From NCBI GenBank assembly GCA_048615375.1, contig JBMCLJ010000022.1, forward strand, positions 1 through 16,352: a stretch of 16,352 nucleotides of DNA, in the 5' to 3' direction. The notes beneath the pieces were generated by a model, which saw only the letters and a program-made list of their open reading frames with translations, was not told where the DNA came from and did no database searches. Of the stretch, positions 6,578 through 14,174 are shown in pieces. Within the stretch, counting starts at the first letter, position 1, and each line of letters opens with the position of its first letter. The DNA is from JBMCLJ01 sp048615375 (GTDB taxonomy: Bacteria > Patescibacteriota > Dojkabacteria > JAOAGR01). A program made the position numbers and the translations under genes.

Positions 6578-7063
6578 ATGCCAAATAAGACAATTGCTCA
6601 AACTCTTGCCGCTAATTACCCGGCTATGATTGCCTCTTCAGCGCAACCTTCCGTGGCTGGTCAGACCCTGGAACTGGCTGATTTAAGTATGGATGCCGGG
6701 GGATTATTGATGGAGGATGCGCCAGGTGGAGCAGCTAATGGTTTTGCAGAAGTATCGATAACGATTAATAGCGACAATAATCCAGAATTACATTTCGTAT
6801 TTGATAATAATGGAGCGACTCCCCCCGACTTTATCGCGGGAATGCATCAGTTAGTGATCGCTACAGGGAATTTAAAGGTTGTTGCTACCGCGGGTAACTA
6901 TACTATTAAGGTAGTAACAACATTAGAAACTCACGCCTCCTCACCACCAAGTGGTGATCTGAGCAATACTGCCCTCGTGACTCACCAGGCAGCCATTCAG
7001 TCCGGTACGCCGGCGGGGGTGTACCACCAAATGGTTACTTATACAATCACTGCAAATTTTTAA
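6578..7063 (+). CDS. Hypothetical beta-rich protein
   Basis: A 161-residue protein with no recognised family. The sequence from about residue 50 to the end alternates polar and hydrophobic residues as in a beta-sandwich. The C-terminal stretch SGTPAGVYHQMVTYTITANF resembles the last strands of secreted surface and pilus-type domains (xGTPAGxYxxTVTxTIT). There is no signal peptide: the N-terminus MPNKTIAQTLAANY is polar, so export, if any, must use another route. There are no cysteines. The only ATG that keeps the whole ORF is at 6578; no Shine-Dalgarno sequence or convincing promoter precedes it. It sits between the transposase remnant and the RDD gene and has no obvious operon partner. Confidence 0.6.
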   Translation: MPNKTIAQTLAANYPAMIASSAQPSVAGQTLELADLSMDAGGLLMEDAPGGAANGFAEVSITINSDNNPELHFVFDNNGATPPDFIAGMHQLVIATGNLKVVATAGNYTIKVVTTLETHASSPPSGDLSNTALVTHQAAIQSGTPAGVYHQMVTYTITANF

Positions 7064-7108
7064 AGTAAGGTTAATCACATAATCCATTCAAGTGAACTCA
7101 ATAGTCAT

Positions 7109-7137
7109 ATGGCATTATCACAATAAATATGTATAAT
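7109..7137 (+). promoter_or_regulatory. Promoter giving a leaderless start at 7144
   Basis: ATGGCA (7109-7114, 4 of 6 to the -35 consensus), 17-base spacer, perfect TATAAT (7132-7137). The predicted first transcribed base is 7144, which is exactly the A of the chosen ATG. Confidence 0.6.
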
Positions 7138-7143
7138 TACTGT

Positions 7144-7773
7144 ATGGATCACGCTCAAGTACATACAGGAAATCAGCAATCTGCTGGAGAAAGCAACGCG
7201 ACAGCTCAAAATTATGAAACCAAAACTGGAGAAGTAGTCACTACCATACGTCTCGCTGATCCATGGAGACGTGTTCTCGCGACGGCATTTGACTGGATCA
7301 TACTCATAGTTATCTATGCGATGATTGCAATTCCTCTTAACCTGTTTACCAATATTGGAATGGGCACCTTCCAGACAGAGCCACAAGACATTGATAGTGT
7401 TTTAAACGCTTATTCAGCTGGGAGTATTATTCTTTCGCTGATCCTGGCATTAATTTTGATTGCTCTCGTGGTAATTTTGTTTATCATTGTACCAACGTAT
7501 GTTTTCAAAGGTTCTACCATTGGTAAAAAGATTCTGGGTATGCAATACATGCACACCTCAGGCCGCCCGGCCGGTGCTGGTGATTACGCCAAAAGATACA
7601 GTATAGTCCTGGTATTCATCGTTTTGATAAATCTCCCCTGTGTCATTTTTTTGATCTGCTGTATCTGGCCAATTCTAGGTATTGTTAATCTTATTATGTT
7701 GTTTACCGATGAAAAAAACCAGACACTGTATGACAAAATTGCTGGTACTATTATTACTGAAAGTCAAAATTAA
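7144..7773 (+). CDS. RDD family membrane protein
   Basis: A 209-residue integral membrane protein. After a polar N-terminal tail of about 37 residues comes WRRVLATAFDWIILIVIYAM, which carries the R...D pattern (Arg in the first part of helix 1, Asp four to five residues on) that names the RDD family. Helices follow at about 46-66, 95-120 and 155-190. The C-terminus LYDKIAGTIITESQN matches the family ending (hDkiAGTxVV). Members are small three- to four-helix proteins of poorly known role; some are linked to ion or sodium tolerance. I start at the second Met (7144) because TATAAT at 7132-7137 overlaps the upstream ATG at 7129 and would place transcription start exactly at 7144. It opens the envelope gene block but has its own promoter. 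Confidence 0.85.
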   Translation: MDHAQVHTGNQQSAGESNATAQNYETKTGEVVTTIRLADPWRRVLATAFDWIILIVIYAMIAIPLNLFTNIGMGTFQTEPQDIDSVLNAYSAGSIILSLILALILIALVVILFIIVPTYVFKGSTIGKKILGMQYMHTSGRPAGAGDYAKRYSIVLVFIVLINLPCVIFLICCIWPILGIVNLIMLFTDEKNQTLYDKIAGTIITESQN

Positions 7774-7789
7774 CATCACTGCAAGCTCC

Positions 7790-7817
7790 TTGACTTCCTG
7801 CGTCGCCCTACTAAACT
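7790..7817 (+). promoter_or_regulatory. Promoter giving a leaderless GTG start at 7824
   Basis: TTGACT (7790-7795), 16-base spacer, TAAACT (7812-7817). The predicted first transcribed base is 7824, the G of the GTG start codon. This agreement supports both the promoter and the unusual start. Confidence 0.55.
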
Positions 7818-7823
7818 GATGTA

Positions 7824-8483
7824 GTGAACAGGGTAAAGTCAAGGAAAAAACTCCATACGCATCATATTTCTCTCTTTACACTGCTCGTGTTTAGTTTTGC
7901 TTTTGCTTCAATTATCTACTCTTATCGTTTTATAGGAGAACAACAAGTAGTACATGCGGAAGAAGAAACGCAAAGTGATCAAGTTGTCGTGCGCGGTAAG
8001 GTTAATTTTGACCCGTCAATTAAAGTATATCCGGAAAAAAGAGTTCCTGTAACAAATAACTGGGCAAATAAAAATGTGATACATATCCGGGAAGCTGGTA
8101 CCACGCAGCCGTTAATTACCCAGGTGGTAGAAACTGCGTCCACAGGCGAAGGGCAGATGCAGGAAGTCGATGTGAGTATACTCCCTCCCGGTACCTATGA
8201 AGTTCTTGTAAAAGGAGTTTCACATTTACAAAAAAACTTCAATCAGCATGAATTTATCGCACATAAGTTATGGCTTGACCTGACCCTGGAAGGTGAAGTG
8301 CTTCTAGCAGGTGATACATCTGTTGTAGAGGATAACTATGTGAATTCACTTGACCTGTCGAACACAATTCGTTTTTTATATCGTTCCGACAGCATTCGTA
8401 ATGATTTGAATCGCGATGGTACAGTTAATTCTTTAGACATATCCAATGAAATAACCAACCTTTACCTCACGGGCGATGAATAA
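7824..8483 (+). CDS. Secreted protein with C-terminal dockerin-like module
   Basis: A 219-residue exported protein. Residues 1-44 are a signal peptide or anchor: basic start NRVKSRKK, hydrophobic core at about 16-38, and a cleavage-like VVHA before EEE. Residues about 50-155 look like a beta-sandwich (VVVRGKVNFD early, LPPGTYEVLVKG later, similar to carboxypeptidase-regulatory-like folds). The C-terminal 55 residues are a type I dockerin-like module with two duplicated segments, each a calcium loop plus VNSLDxSNxIxxLY. The second loop (194-205, DLNRDGTVNSLD) has all usual ligands. The first (166-177, SVVEDNYVNSLD) lacks the first two acidic positions. Dockerins bind cohesins, and the next gene, overlapping by 8 bp, starts with a cohesin-like domain. 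The GTG start is supported by promoter spacing. Confidence 0.82.
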   Translation: MNRVKSRKKLHTHHISLFTLLVFSFAFASIIYSYRFIGEQQVVHAEEETQSDQVVVRGKVNFDPSIKVYPEKRVPVTNNWANKNVIHIREAGTTQPLITQVVETASTGEGQMQEVDVSILPPGTYEVLVKGVSHLQKNFNQHEFIAHKLWLDLTLEGEVLLAGDTSVVEDNYVNSLDLSNTIRFLYRSDSIRNDLNRDGTVNSLDISNEITNLYLTGDE

Positions 8484-10509
8484 CATACAAAAACTTCTAA
8501 AAACATATCTTGCCTTCAGTTTCTTTATTGCTGGGTTCTATGTCATTACAGGTACCAGCCATCATGTTCACGCTGCAACTGACGGCTCATTTGATTTCGT
8601 AGTTCCGAAATCCGGTAATCTTGTGGACTCCTGCACTTACTCAATGGATCTTCAAGTCGATACGGGAAGTAATAATTCAAATGCAGCTGATGTAATTATA
8701 ACTTATGATCCCACGAAAATTGATATTATTGATTCAATAAAGGATGAACCAGGTAAACAGATCCAGCCTGGCAATGCGTATCAGGCATATTTTGGCAATG
8801 TAGTTGATGAATCGAGTGGTACCATCCGATTAACGGGAAGTACATTTACCGGATCGTTTACTGGAAGTAAAATATTCGCTACGATTTCATTTAAAAGTAA
8901 ACCCGGGGTAGGTAACGCTTCTTTTGAAATAGCATTTGATGGACCTTCTCCGACAAATTCCAAGGACAGTAATATCGCTATAGCGGAAACAAGCCTTGAT
9001 GCGCTAGGTTCTGTTACAAACGCTACAATGACGTTCTCTCCCGGTTCATGTATAACAGATAAAACTCCCCCAGGCATAACATTTATTGACCCAAAGAAGA
9101 ACGAAAGTAACGTCGCCCTCAATCAAAATGTGCAACTGAAACTTTCCGATTCACTAAGTGGAGTTAATCCGGATACGTTAGAGATGACAATTAACGGTCT
9201 CGTGTACACATCTACTGATACTGAAGTTACTATCACAGGATCAACAAATAATTATACAATCACAATTGATCCACGGGAAGATTTTTATGATGGATCTCCT
9301 TCAAGCATAGTTGTTACTGTCGACGATTTTGCTGGAAATACCAGGCAATCCTCGATAACCTTCAACTATCCGCCGCCACCTCCCCCACCACCTGCACCCG
9401 AACCGGATCGGTTTCCACCGATAATAGATTTTATTTCTCCCACGCACCAGCAAACTATCACTGAAGAAGAAGCCATTTCAATCATTGTATCTGATCAGGG
9501 CGATGGAGTAGATATCACCACTGTCGTTATATACATCAATGATCGAAAGTATACTGTCGCAGACAGTACAGTAACTTATACCGGTAATCCTGGCTCTTAT
9601 ACCATAACCATTAAAGATTCAATTGAATACTCTCAAGTTGCACCATCGTATATGTATGTATTTGCCTCTGACCTTGCTGGAAATGATTCGTATGGCAATA
9701 TTCTCTTCAATATACCCGAAGCTATGGCTATAGAGGATGTTAAAGAGGAATGTAATTGTGCGGAGACTATTGAAGACAAAGTAGATGAACTTGTTGAAAA
9801 TAACCAGGTTGTACGAACATACGATAGCAGTATTCCTTTAAGCGAGCAGATCAAGAAGGTTGAGGATTCACTTATTCAATACACTCCAGATGCTTTACGT
9901 CCAGTAATTAAGTCAACCGGCCTCCTTGGAATCTTATCAGTCCTGCTTGGACTTCCAATTGCAATGATAGCTTTATGGTTATTTGTAATGTTTTTAATGG
10001 GGCTTATACCCTACATACTGGGAGTCCTTTCAGCTAATCGTGACAGGTACTCGAGAATTATTGATAGCAAGTCGGGGAAGGGGATAGTATTTGCGAAGCT
10101 GATTATTACAAGTACAAAAACGAATAAAGCAGTTCGAAAGTCTTATAGCGGTAGAAAAGGTAAAGTCTATGTGAAATTAGAGAGGGGCATATATGTATTC
10201 AGGATTATTAAAGATGGAAACACCCTTGATACATTCGAATATGAACAGCGCTTTGACGGTTTGCTCATTGAGGAGTTCAGTGTATCGGTTCCTGAGCAGG
10301 CACTTATGGTTGAACGTTTTCAATTTGAGGTTATCAGTAAAAACCCCAAGGTTATTTCACTGTATTGTGCTGCCCTTCTCGCAGTAATGAATGTCATTTT
10401 TGTGAGGACTACAGTAGCAATTCTTATTCTCATTGCGGTATTTATTGCTATTCTTCTGTCTCATACGGTATTTTACTCTGCCTTTCGCTCAAAGACTGTG
10501 GGCGAATAA
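8476..10509 (+). CDS. Membrane-anchored cohesin-like protein with Ig-like domains
   Basis: A 677-residue surface protein. A signal peptide occupies residues 1-34 (cleavage near HVHA-ATDG). Residues about 36-190 look like a cohesin domain: a VIITYDPTKIDIID strand block, GTIRLTGSTF, then FATISFKSKPGVGNASFEI, in the order seen in cohesins. Two Ig-like modules follow at about 193-297 and 312-412, each starting D-x-PP and ending DxAGN; a run of eight prolines near 299-310 joins them. Then come a Cys-x-Cys, a short coiled segment and a membrane hairpin at about 484-515. A probably cytoplasmic beta domain at about 530-600 resembles carboxypeptidase-regulatory folds, and two more helices lie at about 626-668. 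The gene overlaps the dockerin gene by 8 bp, so they are translated from one mRNA. Its likely role is to hold the dockerin protein at the cell surface. Confidence 0.8.
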   Translation: MNNIQKLLKTYLAFSFFIAGFYVITGTSHHVHAATDGSFDFVVPKSGNLVDSCTYSMDLQVDTGSNNSNAADVIITYDPTKIDIIDSIKDEPGKQIQPGNAYQAYFGNVVDESSGTIRLTGSTFTGSFTGSKIFATISFKSKPGVGNASFEIAFDGPSPTNSKDSNIAIAETSLDALGSVTNATMTFSPGSCITDKTPPGITFIDPKKNESNVALNQNVQLKLSDSLSGVNPDTLEMTINGLVYTSTDTEVTITGSTNNYTITIDPREDFYDGSPSSIVVTVDDFAGNTRQSSITFNYPPPPPPPPAPEPDRFPPIIDFISPTHQQTITEEEAISIIVSDQGDGVDITTVVIYINDRKYTVADSTVTYTGNPGSYTITIKDSIEYSQVAPSYMYVFASDLAGNDSYGNILFNIPEAMAIEDVKEECNCAETIEDKVDELVENNQVVRTYDSSIPLSEQIKKVEDSLIQYTPDALRPVIKSTGLLGILSVLLGLPIAMIALWLFVMFLMGLIPYILGVLSANRDRYSRIIDSKSGKGIVFAKLIITSTKTNKAVRKSYSGRKGKVYVKLERGIYVFRIIKDGNTLDTFEYEQRFDGLLIEEFSVSVPEQALMVERFQFEVISKNPKVISLYCAALLAVMNVIFVRTTVAILILIAVFIAILLSHTVFYSAFRSKTVGE

Positions 10510-10530
10510 TGAACGAGTAATGAAATAGTG

Positions 10531-10536
10531 TATAAT
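10531..10536 (+). promoter_or_regulatory. -10 box giving a leaderless start at 10544
   Basis: A perfect TATAAT ends 7 nt before the ATG at 10544. No good -35 is visible. It overlaps the ATG at 10535 that would otherwise be the first in-frame start, which argues for 10544 as the real one. Confidence 0.5.
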
Positions 10537-10543
10537 GCGCTTG

Positions 10544-11725
10544 ATGAATATAAAAAAGATCGGAATATGCTTACTTCTAACCTGCGTTTTCATCTTTGGG
10601 TCTGTAACCGGGAGGCCAGTATACAGCCAGGAGTTCGATGCTTCTGAAAGTGAGGAAACAATTGTTGAAAGCGAAGCTGAAGAACTGCCGGATTCAGTAT
10701 ATGTCGCTCGTGTTATTGACGCGTCTGTTATCACAGATTTTTCTTATACAACTGAAGCGCAGACACAGTTATTAACAGTAGAAATTGAATCCGGCCCGAA
10801 AGCTAATACCCAGGTCGAAACATCGATTGATATCCCGAACTCACAGTTTAAGAGGCCGCTTCGCCAGGGAGACAGGGTATTAATTGCGACCTCGGGTGAG
10901 ATAACCGCGAATTCAACTGTATTTTTAGTAAGTACATATAAACAAAACTCCTTACTTTTATGGGTTTTTTTACTAGTAGGACTGTTTCTTATTGTTGCCG
11001 GGTTTAAGTCAAATATTAAGTATCTCCAGGTATTTTTAATCGCTATTGTTTCAGGAGCTATTGTTATTATTTTTTATCACAGGAACACGTTTATTGCGTT
11101 TGGCGGATTGTTTCTCTGGCATGTTCTGGCTTCAGCAATTTTTACCTACAACATTTTTAGAAGTAAAATCCCAACGGTTGTACTTGCGGGGAGCATGGTA
11201 ATTAGCCAATTGGTTGCTATGGGGATTGTTTTTATTATGAAAAGTATAGATTTGTTCAGTACACTGCTTTTTGAAACGTTCGTTACGTCAGCGTACGATG
11301 CCCGGGAGGTAATGCTGTATATTTTCGCATTATTAATTTCTTTTCCAATGTCGATTGTATTCGGAGAGCAGGTTATTTCAGAAAGTATTAAGAAAAAACG
11401 GGATGAGCCTGATGTATTAAAAATTAATCTCATCAAATTTGTCTCTGGTTCAGCAATCAAAGGGTTGAATAATATCTTCTTGACCTTATTCGGGTTATTC
11501 TTTAGTATTTTTGTGGCAGTGGTAGCAATTGCATCACGAGAAAACGTAGTTTTTGAGGTCATTAACAGCTCACCGCTCACACAAATCCTTTCTGTGGGCT
11601 TTCTCATGCTGTTTAATCTCATTATTTATATTCCACTGGTTTCGTTTGTTACTGGAATGTGGTTAGGCAGATTAGAGTCTCATGAGCTGGTTACCGATAA
11701 AAATCTGAAACAACTTGAATTATAA
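10544..11725 (+). CDS. YibE/F-like multi-helix membrane protein
   Basis: A 393-residue protein with an N-terminal signal peptide (about 1-27, ending VYSQEF) and an acidic stretch of about 25 residues. An exported beta domain follows at about 45-125, with QTQLLTVEIESGP and LRQGDRVLIATSG. Seven or eight membrane helices run from about 133 to the end. This order, a small domain with a GD+V motif followed by a helix bundle, matches the YibE/F family, whose role is unknown but which is often suggested to be transport-related. The match is by layout and motif spacing rather than strong identity. It follows the cohesin gene by 34 bp and probably has its own promoter, and the pilin-like gene follows it by 8 bp or less, so those two are cotranscribed. 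Confidence 0.65.
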   Translation: MNIKKIGICLLLTCVFIFGSVTGRPVYSQEFDASESEETIVESEAEELPDSVYVARVIDASVITDFSYTTEAQTQLLTVEIESGPKANTQVETSIDIPNSQFKRPLRQGDRVLIATSGEITANSTVFLVSTYKQNSLLLWVFLLVGLFLIVAGFKSNIKYLQVFLIAIVSGAIVIIFYHRNTFIAFGGLFLWHVLASAIFTYNIFRSKIPTVVLAGSMVISQLVAMGIVFIMKSIDLFSTLLFETFVTSAYDAREVMLYIFALLISFPMSIVFGEQVISESIKKKRDEPDVLKINLIKFVSGSAIKGLNNIFLTLFGLFFSIFVAVVAIASRENVVFEVINSSPLTQILSVGFLMLFNLIIYIPLVSFVTGMWLGRLESHELVTDKNLKQLEL

Positions 11726-11733
11726 CAGTGCTT

Positions 11734-12201
11734 ATGAAGAAATTATTACGATCAAAATTATTATTATTTATTACCCTGGTATGCTTGATGGGAAGTATTG
11801 TTTTAATTGCTTTTAATTTTTCCCGTTTTGAACAATATCAGATGAGCCGTCGGAATGAAGAAAGAAAAGATGATGTTGCACAAATACTTGCGGGTGTAAA
11901 TCGTTATATCGACGAAAAGAAGAATTTACCGACTGTATCCAGCCTCGGAGAAAACACCTTTCTTCCGGAGATCCTTTTTGATGGAGAGATCCCTTCGGGG
12001 GGTGTCAGCATTCAGTCACTCGAAGATGTTGAGGGTTTTGTAACCACAAGTGAAAAAGATGCCCATGGTGACACATATTTTATCGGGACATTTCAGGAAC
12101 AGATTATTGTGTATACCACCTCCATCGAAAACGAAAATGGAACACAGGAAGTATATTTTGAGACTTCAGAAATAACTACAAGTACTGTTAAAGTGGAGTA
12201 A
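11734..12201 (+). CDS. Pilin-like membrane-anchored protein
   Basis: A 155-residue protein with one N-terminal membrane helix at about residues 8-28 and an exported remainder. The segment just after the helix, SRRNEERKDDVAQILAGVNR followed by YIDEKKNLP, follows the pattern of type IV pilins and pseudopilins in these bacteria (ARdxxRxxDlxqIxxaLxxYxxdxgxxP). The prepilin peptidase site (G-F-T-L-I-E) is absent, so it is not a processed pilin of the ordinary kind. The C-terminal part is acidic with several short beta-like strands. A GTG at 11728 in the same frame is an alternative start. The gene follows the YibE/F-like gene almost directly, and its TAA abuts the stop codon of the convergent glycosyltransferase gene with no bases between. 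Confidence 0.6.
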   Translation: MKKLLRSKLLLFITLVCLMGSIVLIAFNFSRFEQYQMSRRNEERKDDVAQILAGVNRYIDEKKNLPTVSSLGENTFLPEILFDGEIPSGGVSIQSLEDVEGFVTTSEKDAHGDTYFIGTFQEQIIVYTTSIENENGTQEVYFETSEITTSTVKVE

Positions 12202-13353
12202 TTACTTAAGCGCAGCTTGAAGAAATTTCCTGCCTACGGTATCCACACTGAAATGTTTTTCAAAGTGTTGTTTCCATTCTATCCCACGTTTCGTGATATG
12301 CATTTGTGGACTATTGATAAATGTGTCAAGTCTTTTACTTAAAGCATGAATATCATTCACTGGTACGAGCGCGTCAGGAAAGGTACTTAGTGTATCTGCA
12401 TAGCCCGCGTTTGCATACCCAATTATTGAACAACTGAAATTCATGGCTTCAATAAGGACAATCCCAAAAGATTCTCCATATTTTGCAGGAAATACAGTCA
12501 AATCCGCTGATGCAAGTAACGATTCACGTTCTTTATTGCTTACTCTGCCAAGAAATGTTACTGGCAAGGAGTGTGTTTTTACTATCTTTTTCGCTTCTTC
12601 TCTTTCTGTTCCATCTCCTGCGATGTTCACGATGATTTTATCTTGAGTTGATTGCGGTAGAAGGGCTATCGCGCGTAATAAATCTGTTACGCCTTTTCTT
12701 ACCTCAAGCCTGCCAAGAAACAGGATAGATAATTTCCGTTGTGAACTATATTGCGGTTTTGTAATGTGAGGATATGAAGGGACTCCTACAGGGATTTTGA
12801 TACTATCGACGCCAAGATATTTTTTACCATACTGTTGAGTCGGTTCAGAAATATGTATAAACGTATCAATGTATTTTGCAGTATTTGCGAAGTATAATCC
12901 CAACAATCGATTCCCCAGTCTGGTCAACATTTTTTCTTCAACATGGATATGGAATGTGCACAGTAGTTTTGGCTTTGTAATACGACCATCATGGACTAAT
13001 CGTTTAAGTATATGAATAAGTTTGCCTGAGACAAAGGGGGAAAATGGGTAGTTGAAGGCAATTACATCATATATATTGTCGAGTAGAAGCTGTTTGATAT
13101 GCTGGTGATGAGCCTGGGCGGGTAGGGGAGAGACGCTGCCATTTATCGAAAGCCATGTGATATCCCGCACAGATGCGATGGGAATTGTAGTTATGCGATA
13201 GTCTAGTTCATACGGCGTGAGCGCGTGGTTTTCACTGAAAAGAATAGTTGCCTGGTGCCCCTGGGACACGAACCAGGTAGCAAGGTTGATTATGTAAGTC
13301 TGGGCACCGCCGGGTCGGTATATTGAGTCATCAAGGACAAAGCAGATATTCAT
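12202..13353 (-). CDS. Glycosyltransferase, GT4 family
   Basis: A 383-residue two-domain (GT-B fold) glycosyltransferase that transfers a sugar from a nucleotide-sugar donor, probably to a cell-surface glycan or lipid. The N-terminal domain begins MNICFVLDDS with the PGGAQTYIINLA loop typical of GT4. The C-terminal domain carries LFLGRLEVRKGVTDLLRAI, then VNIAGDGTEREE and the E-x7-E motif ESFGIVLIE at about 293-301, where the first Glu contacts the donor. It has no membrane helix. Its ATG is 1 bp after the stop of the TVP38-like gene, so the two are translated from one mRNA and probably coupled. The acceptor and sugar cannot be told from sequence. Confidence 0.92.
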   Translation of the reverse strand: MNICFVLDDSIYRPGGAQTYIINLATWFVSQGHQATILFSENHALTPYELDYRITTIPIASVRDITWLSINGSVSPLPAQAHHQHIKQLLLDNIYDVIAFNYPFSPFVSGKLIHILKRLVHDGRITKPKLLCTFHIHVEEKMLTRLGNRLLGLYFANTAKYIDTFIHISEPTQQYGKKYLGVDSIKIPVGVPSYPHITKPQYSSQRKLSILFLGRLEVRKGVTDLLRAIALLPQSTQDKIIVNIAGDGTEREEAKKIVKTHSLPVTFLGRVSNKERESLLASADLTVFPAKYGESFGIVLIEAMNFSCSIIGYANAGYADTLSTFPDALVPVNDIHALSKRLDTFINSPQMHITKRGIEWKQHFEKHFSVDTVGRKFLQAALK

Positions 13354-13354
13354 A

Positions 13355-14092
13355 TTACTTATTTCGATTAATCAGGTTAAGTATATGTTTGCGGAACTTT
13401 GACATAATGACCGCAATGAGAATGAGAACAACAAACATGCTGCCTGTGAGTATGTAATTTTCCGTAACAAGTCCGGAGCCGATTAAAGCTGATATGATTG
13501 TTCCCGGTGTGACTGCAATTGTAGCTACTGTTGCAAGTCGTGGTATCGATACATTAGTGGTTCCGGCAATCCATGTGATGATTGCGTTCGGAAATACTGG
13601 AAATAAATACGCAATAAAAAATGGGAGAACGCCCTCTTCATCGGCAAGTATTCTTGCTTTATCCCAATTTTTTTCACCAATTATTTTTTTAACTACATTA
13701 TGACCCAGGTAGCGGGATAGTGACATCGTCAATGAGACAGCAAGGAAAAAACTCACTAGACCGAATACTACTGACAACTCAAATCCATAAAAAAATGCCA
13801 CAATAGATATAATTGGTACCAACTGTGCAAACGGGTTTATAGCTAATACTACCGCGAAAATAAAAAATACGATAAGCAAAGGTATGCGTAATCCTGGTGT
13901 AATGAATTCCTGGAGTTGTTTGTAGTCAGTAAAAAACAATTTTATCAGATCAAAGTGAAAAATCGCCAGATACGCGATTATTCCGTAGCAGACTATGGTG
14001 ATACCAATAGTCACTCGATTGAGCACACTCACAAACCAAGCCGGCTTTTCTTCGATTTCCTGAACCAGTTTTGGGGCTTTATGTTTTGACAT
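13355..14092 (-). CDS. TVP38/TMEM64 (VTT, DedA-like) membrane protein
   Basis: A 245-residue membrane protein with a polar N-terminus of about 20 residues and five or six helices. The VTT domain covers about 85-205. It contains FGLVSFFLAVSLTMSLSRYL, with the charged RYLGHNVVKK after it, then FFIAYLFPVFPNAIITWIAG (P near residues 165-172), which corresponds to the family motif FxxRxxPxxPxxxxxxxAG with the usual Arg replaced by Tyr. Members of this fold act as lipid scramblases or proton-coupled transporters, including recycling of undecaprenyl phosphate, which would suit coupling to a glycosyltransferase; that link is inference. AGAGG just upstream of the ATG is one of the few plausible Shine-Dalgarno sequences in the window. 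Confidence 0.85.
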   Translation of the reverse strand: MSKHKAPKLVQEIEEKPAWFVSVLNRVTIGITIVCYGIIAYLAIFHFDLIKLFFTDYKQLQEFITPGLRIPLLIVFFIFAVVLAINPFAQLVPIISIVAFFYGFELSVVFGLVSFFLAVSLTMSLSRYLGHNVVKKIIGEKNWDKARILADEEGVLPFFIAYLFPVFPNAIITWIAGTTNVSIPRLATVATIAVTPGTIISALIGSGLVTENYILTGSMFVVLILIAVIMSKFRKHILNLINRNK

Positions 14093-14174
14093 CCTCTAGT
14101 ATGCTTATTGACTGTATCTCCAGGATTTGATGTTCAAGTATTTTTACTTCGTAACTTCATGCATACATTGAGGT

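Noticed and set aside
8781..9122. 113-residue minus-strand ORF inside the cohesin-like gene
   Set aside because: It is a shadow of the plus-strand cohesin/Ig sequence, with no promoter or family pattern.
11146..11622. 158-residue minus-strand ORF inside the YibE/F-like gene
   Set aside because: It mirrors membrane-helix codons of the plus-strand gene, which has a signal peptide, promoter and family layout.
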